Source: Acidobacteriota bacterium
GTDB taxonomy: Bacteria > Acidobacteriota > Terriglobia > Versatilivoradales > Versatilivoraceae
Reading direction: 5' to 3'
DNA length: 5,978 nucleotides
Assembly: GCA_026706225.1 (NCBI GenBank)
Contig: JAPOZE010000503.1
Location: 1 to 5,978, forward strand
Each line of letters begins with the position of its first letter. The stretch's first letter is position 1. The translations under genes and the position numbers were made by a program. Shown piece by piece: positions 1-4,291 of the stretch. The notes below the pieces were generated by a model. The model ran no database searches, had not been told where the DNA came from, and was given only the letters and a program-made list of their open reading frames with translations.

Positions 1-535
1 GGTGAGACTCACCCGTGGCGTAGCTGGCGGTGATGGTGCCGCGGTTCCAGCCGACCAGTCCGCTGATGACGACGCCTCCCCCGACGCGACCCGTGGCGTA
101 ACAGGCGATGACCGTGCCCTCGTTCCAGCCGACCAGTCCACCGACGGAATTGCCACCCGCTACGTCGCCCGTGGCGTAACTGCCGGCAAGGAGACCCCGG
201 CGGGGGTCGGGCAGACCATCGCTCGACCCACCTGAAATCTTCTCGTTGGTCCCCACCAGCCCGCCAACGGCGCCTCCTGCACCCGACTGGCCCAACAGGC
301 GTACGGTGGCATAGCCGGAGACGATCGAGCCCCTGTTCATACCCACCAGTCCCCCGAGACCGTTCCAACCCGACACCTGGCCGGTGGCGTAGCTGGAAAG
401 GATCTCGCCTTCGTTCCAGCCCACCAGGCCTCCGATGTAGTCGTAACCGGACAGCTCGACACCGATCATCCCGACACGGCGGACGATGCTGTAGGAATCG
501 GCGACGGAGTCATACCCGGCATAGCCGAATAGCCC
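1..535 (-). repeat. GLUG protein repeats (about six units)
   Basis: Read on the minus strand, the core G-G-L-V-G-x-N-x-G-x-I-x-x-S-Y-A-T-G recurs. A degenerate first unit starts GLFGYAG near 535. Better units start GGLVGWNEG near 433, then GGLVGMNRG, GGLVGTNEK (with a long insert before SYATGDV), GGLVGWNEG near 140 and SGLVGWNRG near 64. Spacing between cores is irregular, roughly 25 to 40 residues. The DNA copies are similar (ttccagccgaccagtcc and variants on the + strand), which could allow recombination between units. GLUG repeats are typical of extracellular bacterial proteins and are thought to form repetitive beta-structure. Confidence 0.85.
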
Positions 536-1210
536 GATGAATGGGGCGTTCTCCGTCGATATAAACAGGTTGGCGATAGTGTGACCGTTACCGTCGAAGG
601 TTGCATGGAACGGGTTCCTCCTGGTCGGCAATATACCCCGGTTCCTATTGTCAATACTGCCCGCGCCGCCGATGGGCACCCAGCCCTGGCCGTCGTTCCA
701 GTAGGTGTCGCCCGTGTCGGCCCGTCCGCTCCCGTTGGTGTCGAAATCCAGGTCGGCCTCCAGCTCGTAGCCCGAACACCCGTCGCTGGTGGGGCAGCCC
801 ATGCCCTCGGCGGCATCCGGAAAGGCCGCGGCGTAGGCGGTCTCTCCGTTGGTGGAAGGAGTTCCGTCTCCGTCCAGGTCATGGCGGACCGCGTCGAGTT
901 GCGCCAGTGTGTAGATCTCGATCAAGCCGTCATCGTCCGTGTCGTAATCGATGAAGTGGCTCGACTTGGTCGTGACCAGCCCGCGGCTTTCCGACTCGAC
1001 CACGCCTCCGGTGTTGTGCGTGGCGGGGATGGCCGCACCCCGTCCTGGCGTTGCGCCTTCGGCTGCCGTTGGCAAACTCGGGTCCGCTGTGGCTGGCTCC
1101 GCGGGGGGCGGGGCAAAGCCATCGGATGATCCACACGCCGGGCTCTGTTTTGGTGCCGTTATGGACTCCGGCTTCTTGTACCGCGAGAGTGCCTTCGCGG
1201 TCCCTGCCAA
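1..1210 (-). CDS. GLUG-motif repeat protein, probable secreted/surface protein; 3' end beyond window, start unresolved
   Basis: This is a minus-strand open frame (lowest base of each codon at 2, 5, 8...) with no stop down to base 2, so the C-terminus is outside the window. About 403 codons are visible if TTG at 1208-1210 is the start. In order from that TTG: a Pro/Ala-rich stretch (about residues 35-75); DxDxDG motifs beginning with DYDTDDDG (88-95), followed by DLDGDG and DFDTNG; a WVPIGG block (about 177-182); FDGNGHTI (205-212); then GLUG units from GLFG (about 226) to the edge. A DYDxDDDGLIEI block before a WVPIG/FDGNGHTI region and GLUG repeats is a familiar layout in large bacterial surface proteins; calcium binding and adhesion are inferences from family. 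There is no ATG in frame upstream of about position 800, the TTG has no Shine-Dalgarno, and GTG at 1001-1003 has GGAGG only one base away. No signal peptide is seen in this frame, which is odd for an exported protein. It lies downstream of the LuxR gene on the same strand. A 5'-damaged pseudogene is possible. Confidence 0.72.
   Translation of the reverse strand, partial: MAGTAKALSRYKKPESITAPKQSPACGSSDGFAPPPAEPATADPSLPTAAEGATPGRGAAIPATHNTGGVVESESRGLVTTKSSHFIDYDTDDDGLIEIYTLAQLDAVRHDLDGDGTPSTNGETAYAAAFPDAAEGMGCPTSDGCSGYELEADLDFDTNGSGRADTGDTYWNDGQGWVPIGGAGSIDNRNRGILPTRRNPFHATFDGNGHTIANLFISTENAPFIGLFGYAGYDSVADSYSIVRRVGMIGVELSGYDYIGGLVGWNEGEILSSYATGQVSGWNGLGGLVGMNRGSIVSGYATVRLLGQSGAGGAVGGLVGTNEKISGGSSDGLPDPRRGLLAGSYATGDVAGGNSVGGLVGWNEGTVIACYATGRVGGGVVISGLVGWNRGTITASYATGESH
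1180..1201. other. Perfect 7-bp inverted repeat with 8-base loop
   Basis: ACCGCGA (1180-1186) is matched by TCGCGGT (1195-1201). It lies about 85-100 bases past the LuxR stop and just inside the putative TTG start of the GLUG frame. No T-run follows on the minus strand, so it is not a standard intrinsic terminator. It could be a leader hairpin or an RNA-processing site between the two genes, or chance in GC-rich DNA. Confidence 0.35.
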
Positions 1211-1228
1211 TTTGGGAGATTTGGGAGA
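1211..1228. repeat. Tandem 9-base direct repeat (two copies)
   Basis: TTTGGGAGA occurs twice head to tail (1211-1219 and 1220-1228). On the minus strand this is TCTCCCAAA twice, immediately upstream of the TTG candidate start of the GLUG frame. It is the opposite of a Shine-Dalgarno (pyrimidine-rich in the transcript), which weakens that TTG as a start. It may be simple replication slippage. Confidence 0.6.
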
Positions 1229-1283
1229 GAAAGAAAGCGGATGCCAGGAGGAACGCTCTCTGAGTAGGGCGGCAGGACTGTGT

Positions 1284-2420
1284 TTACACGAATTCGGCGA
1301 TCGACAGCACCAAACGCACCAGGTCTGCCTGCCGGGAGATGTGATGTTTCTGGTAGATTTGCTTCAGGTGCCAGTAGATGGCGCCATGGGTATGGCCCGT
1401 GGCCAGGGCCATTTCCTCAACGCTCTTGCCTTCGGCCAACCAGGCGGCCACCTGACTCTCACGAGGCGTCAGCCCCAGGGCCGCGCCCACTAGGCCGGGA
1501 TCGACGCGATGCCGGCTCCCCGGGTCGACTATCAGCACCAGCGCGGCCACTTGCCGCGCTCCGTAGTCCGGTTGCGGTAGTCGCACGGGTTTGACGTGCA
1601 CCACCAGGGGAAGCAGCACGGTCGGTCGGTGGACCATCATCGACCCGCTCACCGGGACAGCATCGGAAGTCGGCAGCGCGGCGGCAAGCAGTCGCTCAAG
1701 ACGAAGATGGTCGTCAGGCGCCAGGGTGCGTAAAAACCCATCCCGGTCAGACAGACCCTCGCCCTGTCGGAGGATGCCGAGGGCACGGTCGTTGGCAGCC
1801 ATGATCCGCCCCCGCCGGTCCAGGTGAAGGACGCCAATCCGAGGATTGTCGAGCAGGGCGGTCACGGTCGTACGCAGGGCCTCGGCCCGGACCAGCGCCT
1901 GCCGGACGCGGACAAACTGTCGGATGTGGGGCAGTAGCTGTGTGACCCTGCTGATCTCGGAAGACCCCCACCCCCCCGAGCCGACACGATCACCCAGGTT
2001 CCAGGTCAGGTAGGAGCCATCCGTAACGTCCAGACGCAGGTTCAAGCCATTCTGGTAGGTGCCTCGCACCATCGCCTCGTTGTAGGCAGACGATGTTTTC
2101 AACTCTTCGGCCGTGTACAGGTCTCTGATACGCACCAGTCGGCCCTCGGGCAGTTGCCGCAGGCGCGGTATGCGCTCATCTATCGGATGGAAGTCTTCCA
2201 GGTACTCGCGCTCCAGATCCAATCGGCGCTGCCCCCGGTAGTAGAGCCCGGCGCAGAAGATCCGGATATCGTCCTTGGGGCCTTCGCCGACCGCAACGGA
2301 ATTGCCTACTATCCCGCAGGCCTCGTCAATCAGGGCCGAGGTGGCCGGCCAGCGGCTGTCGTCCAGCATGGCCTCGTACAACGACCCCAGGATGCGCCCG
2401 AACGCGTCTTGGTCACTCAT
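1284..2420 (-). CDS. LuxR-family transcriptional regulator with PAS-like sensor region
   Basis: Predicted 378-residue cytoplasmic DNA-binding regulator. The C-terminus (residues about 315-376) is a GerE/LuxR helix-turn-helix: LTPRESQVAAWLAEG (317-331) is the conserved first part, and TGHTHGAIYWHLKQIYQK (341-358) gives the turn and recognition helix. Residues about 185-245, with GVLHLDRRGRIMAAND (196-211), look like a PAS core that could sense a ligand; residues 1-180 match no domain I can name. There is no autoinducer-domain signature that I can see, nor a receiver-domain phospho-acceptor pattern, so quorum sensing and two-component control are not supported. ATG at 2418-2420 is chosen because GAAGGA lies nine bases upstream; an in-frame extension to 2564 exists but its sequence is Pro/Gly-rich and overlaps the likely control region. 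The stop TAA is at 1284-1286. The GLUG frame follows on the same strand and is its most obvious candidate target. Confidence 0.9.
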   Translation of the reverse strand: MSDQDAFGRILGSLYEAMLDDSRWPATSALIDEACGIVGNSVAVGEGPKDDIRIFCAGLYYRGQRRLDLEREYLEDFHPIDERIPRLRQLPEGRLVRIRDLYTAEELKTSSAYNEAMVRGTYQNGLNLRLDVTDGSYLTWNLGDRVGSGGWGSSEISRVTQLLPHIRQFVRVRQALVRAEALRTTVTALLDNPRIGVLHLDRRGRIMAANDRALGILRQGEGLSDRDGFLRTLAPDDHLRLERLLAAALPTSDAVPVSGSMMVHRPTVLLPLVVHVKPVRLPQPDYGARQVAALVLIVDPGSRHRVDPGLVGAALGLTPRESQVAAWLAEGKSVEEMALATGHTHGAIYWHLKQIYQKHHISRQADLVRLVLSIAEFV

Positions 2421-2429
2421 GGTGATTGA

Positions 2430-2435
2430 TCCTTC
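2430..2435 (-). promoter_or_regulatory. Ribosome-binding site of the LuxR-type gene
   Basis: The minus strand reads GAAGGA followed by TCAATCACC and then ATG, a good Shine-Dalgarno with nine bases of spacing. This favours the start at 2420 over the longer in-frame extension to 2564. Confidence 0.7.
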
Positions 2436-2580
2436 GGTAACGCCGGCAGGAAAACCAGCGGGATACCCGTCATACGTGGGAGCGGCTGATTGCCCCGGAC
2501 GGACAAGTAAATCGGGCGGCGGATCCCCCACCCGTTCGTTTTGCCTTTCTGCTTTTGAGGTCAACCCCTTTTTCTACCTT

Positions 2581-2597
2581 ACTCGCGGCCCGCGAGT
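2581..2597. promoter_or_regulatory. Perfect 17-base palindrome, candidate operator upstream of the LuxR-type gene
   Basis: ACTCGCGG and CCGCGAGT (8-base arms, 2581-2588 and 2590-2597) flank a single C. It sits 161-177 bases upstream of the LuxR start. A TTGACC hexamer (minus strand, 2559-2564), which could act as a -35 box, lies 17 bases further towards the gene, although no good -10 is visible at 17-base spacing. A compact symmetric site like this fits a dimeric regulator, possibly the LuxR protein itself. The operator role is inference. Confidence 0.4.
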
Positions 2598-2682
2598 CCC
2601 TACTAATGTTGGTAGTTCCGGACGGAGAGAACAGAAACGAGTTCCCCAATGAGATTAAAGGTTCCATGGCCGGGGTGGAGGA

Positions 2683-2714
2683 TGCCGGGCGATTGAAGGC
2701 CCCATCGCCGGGCA
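2683..2714. other. Imperfect 11-bp inverted repeat (hairpin), unknown role
   Basis: TGCCGGGCGAT (2683-2693) pairs with ATCGCCGGGCA (2704-2714) with a single G:G mismatch, leaving a 10-base loop. No T-run follows on either strand, so it is not a standard rho-independent terminator. It is the largest structured element seen between the sialidase-like and LuxR genes and could form a transcript 3' structure or be a protein site. Confidence 0.4.
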
Positions 2715-3012
2715 CCCACACACGCCTTACCGGTCGCGGTCCCCAAGAAGCCGCGGCCCAGGGCAGATTCAGGCATCTCCCTCAAGACCTGGTCCAGCAA
2801 GAACTCGCCGCTTCCCCCTGGCCGTAGCCAAGCTCGCGGAAATCGATCACGGGAACTCCGCCGAGGGTCGGCCGTCAGGTTGAGGTGTGTCGGAACAAAA
2901 GGACGGAACAAGAAACGACCTGCAGGATTGGGGGAATTTGAAGGGAGAATGGATCGACATTCAGGACCCATGTTACTGGGGTTGGAAAGGAACCGACCCA
3001 ATGTCCGATCAG

Positions 3013-3030
3013 CGAGCAAAACGAGCAAAA
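3013..3030. repeat. Tandem 9-base repeat just past the sialidase-like gene
   Basis: CGAGCAAAA occurs twice head to tail (3013-3021 and 3022-3030), and CCCGGG sits between it and the sialidase stop. On the transcript strand this gives CCCGGG followed by TTTTT, a pattern that hints at termination but has only a tiny palindrome and no stable stem. Simple slippage is the easiest explanation. Confidence 0.55.
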
Positions 3031-3037
3031 ACCCGGG

Positions 3038-4291
3038 CTACTCCTTCTCCAGGACCCAGCGCACCGCTCCCATGTGGTAGCGCTGGTGCTGGGGGACCCG
3101 GTTGCTGTAGTAGGCAGTCAGCAGGGTCCCGTCCGCCAGTTGGACGGTCGAGGGGTATCCTCCGTCGGTGGTCTCTTCGAGGTTGACGATCCGGGTGGGA
3201 CGACTCCAGGTTTGGCCCTCGTCTTCACTGGTACGGTAGCCAATGCCGTGGTGCCCTTTCTCTCGAATCCCGTAGGTCAGCAGGACGCGCCCGTCGGCCA
3301 TCTCCAGCAGGTCGGCCGGATGGTGCCCGGGAAGGGTCAACAGTCCCGATCCGGCCCAGTTTTTCCCCTCGTCTTCCGAGACATAGAGCGCCAGGTGGCC
3401 GTCGGCGTGACTCCGGGAGGCGGCCAACCAGCGATCGGAGCGCAGCCGCAACAGGGCCGTCTCGTTGTAGTCATGGGGCGCCAGCTTGACGGCCTCGCCC
3501 CAACTCCGTCCGTCGTCCCGACTGAACAACAGGTAGGCGTTGGCCTCCCCTGGGATCTCGTGGTAGAAGCTGGCCGCCAGCAGTTTGCCTTTTCCCCGAA
3601 CGATGTCTCCGAACGGAATCAGGAAATCCACCTCCTCCGGCAACTGCACCGCGGAGGATCGATGCCAGCTCCTGCCGCCATCCGATGATCGCGCCACCAG
3701 GGTGGGCAGGATCTCTTCCCGGAAATCCCGGCCGCCCCATCCCGAGGCCAGCACCACCAGGGATCCGTCATGGGCCAATCCCGCCGCCACGTTCATCCGA
3801 TTGCTCTCCCCCTCGTGAACGGCCGGACTGCCGCGCTTTTCCCAGAGGCGGCCCTCCCGGCTGGACCAGCACTCCACGTCGCCGACATCCAGCCCGTGAT
3901 AGGGCCGGTTGAAGATGGTCGCCACCACGCTCCCGTCCGGCATCAGGGTCAGGTTGGGCCAGGCACAGACGTTGTCGATGGCCACGTATCGTTCAGCTCC
4001 CTGGTGGAAGACGCCCAGCAGCAACCAGACGAGACCGCCGGCCAGCGCAATGCCCGCACGACCCGTCCAGGGACCTCCCGCTCTGAGCGGGGGTCTCCCC
4101 GTCCGGGCCGGCCTTGCCGCCTGGGACCTTGTCTCTCCGAAACCGACCTTGCGGGATTGGTTCCGACCGAACGGGTCGAGCCGCGTTCGGAAACTCAATA
4201 GCCGGTTCCTGATACCTCCCGGCTTCCCCGGATCAACGCTCTTGGTGTTCATTGGTGTCCATTCGTGGTTCGTCTTTATTATTGCAATCAT
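3038..4291 (-). CDS. Sialidase-fold (Asp-box/BNR repeat) protein with N-terminal membrane anchor
   Basis: Up to 417 residues if the ATG at 4289-4291 is used. Residues 79-95 (AGIALAGGLVWLLLGVF) form one hydrophobic segment, a signal anchor or uncleaved signal, so the rest is probably outside the cytoplasmic membrane. The remainder is a beta-propeller of the sialidase type: a CAWPNLTLMPDG block (109-120), a degenerate Asp box SSREGRLW (143-150), then four good Asp boxes, SSDGGRSW (202-209), SRDDGRSW (257-264), SEDEGKNW (305-312) and SEDEGQTW (355-362), and a closing GGYPSTVQLADGT block (377-389). Proteins of this type are annotated as exo-alpha-sialidase family, but I cannot assign the arginine triad or the Tyr/Glu nucleophile, so the substrate is unknown. 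The ATG overlaps the recD2 stop by four bases (ATGA), yet codons 7-17 fall in a decamer repeat and residues 18-75 are Arg/Gly/Pro-rich. TTG at 4196-4198, with AGGA eight bases upstream, is an alternative start. Confidence 0.85.
   Translation of the reverse strand: MIAIIKTNHEWTPMNTKSVDPGKPGGIRNRLLSFRTRLDPFGRNQSRKVGFGETRSQAARPARTGRPPLRAGGPWTGRAGIALAGGLVWLLLGVFHQGAERYVAIDNVCAWPNLTLMPDGSVVATIFNRPYHGLDVGDVECWSSREGRLWEKRGSPAVHEGESNRMNVAAGLAHDGSLVVLASGWGGRDFREEILPTLVARSSDGGRSWHRSSAVQLPEEVDFLIPFGDIVRGKGKLLAASFYHEIPGEANAYLLFSRDDGRSWGEAVKLAPHDYNETALLRLRSDRWLAASRSHADGHLALYVSEDEGKNWAGSGLLTLPGHHPADLLEMADGRVLLTYGIREKGHHGIGYRTSEDEGQTWSRPTRIVNLEETTDGGYPSTVQLADGTLLTAYYSNRVPQHQRYHMGAVRWVLEKE
4077..4091. other. 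Perfect 15-base palindrome in the 5' part of the sialidase-like frame
   Basis: CCCGCTC and GAGCGGG (7-base arms) flank one T. It falls about 65-70 codons into the longest reading of the sialidase-like frame, just before the hydrophobic anchor. If the true start were downstream of it, it would lie in the leader and could be an operator; if the long reading is right it is probably incidental. Confidence 0.3.
4242..4271. repeat. Decamer repeat at the recD2/sialidase junction, resembling a dispersed intergenic repeat
   Basis: The + strand reads TTGGTGTTCA (4242-4251), TTGGTGTCCA (4252-4261), then the diverged TTCGTGGTTC (4262-4271). The first two units differ at one base. In minus-strand translation this gives the HEWTPMNTK type of peptide, which I recall from spurious N-termini and short ORFs in several bacterial phyla where a 'cacgaatggacacc...' repeat lies between genes; this recollection was not checked here. 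Its presence inside the apparent first codons of the sialidase-like gene argues that these bases are intergenic. Confidence 0.55.

Larger units (their letters stand above)
2436..3037. other. Intergenic region of about 600 bases with no supported gene
   Basis: It lies between the sialidase-like gene stop (3038) and the ribosome-binding site of the LuxR-type gene. Open frames exist on both strands (for example 2603-3028 minus, with only a TTG start), but none has a ribosome-binding site, a recognisable motif or protein-like composition. It holds a 17-base palindrome (2581-2597), a TTGACC hexamer read on the minus strand at 2559-2564, an imperfect hairpin (2683-2714) and a 9-base tandem repeat (3013-3030). 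The palindrome end of the region is the likely promoter area of the LuxR gene; a convincing -10 box was not found. The remainder (about 2720-3010) shows nothing I can name and may be decayed coding sequence. Confidence 0.6.

Noticed and set aside
9..368. 119-codon minus-strand frame with repeated RxxLRHG peptides
   Set aside because: It is an out-of-frame reading of the GLUG repeats; its periodicity follows from the DNA repeats.
1..535. Regularly recurring DNA motif that might suggest a CRISPR array
   Set aside because: The repeats are imperfect, spacing is irregular, and the frame encodes GLUG protein repeats throughout.
922..1136. Two overlapping short minus-strand frames
   Set aside because: They are alternative readings of the N-terminal GLUG region with Arg/Pro-rich composition and no ribosome-binding site.
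951..1493. 180-codon plus-strand frame
   Set aside because: It is antisense to both the LuxR and GLUG frames, with no ribosome-binding site or domain.
2421..2564. N-terminal extension of the LuxR-type protein by 48 residues
   Set aside because: The ATG at 2420 has a clear GAAGGA nine bases away, whereas the extension is Pro/Gly-rich and includes the likely promoter.
2603..3028. 141-codon minus-strand frame in the gap
   Set aside because: It starts at TTG without a ribosome-binding site, has no motif I recognise, and its end overlaps the palindrome/promoter area. Decayed coding sequence cannot be excluded.
3022..3037. Possible intrinsic terminator (CCCGGG then TTTTT on the minus strand)
   Set aside because: The palindrome is only six bases with no loop, so no stable stem would form; the T-run comes from the tandem repeat.
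3074..3688. 204-codon plus-strand frame
   Set aside because: It is antisense to the Asp-box region; its Val/Gly/Gln-rich sequence mirrors the repeats of the opposite strand.
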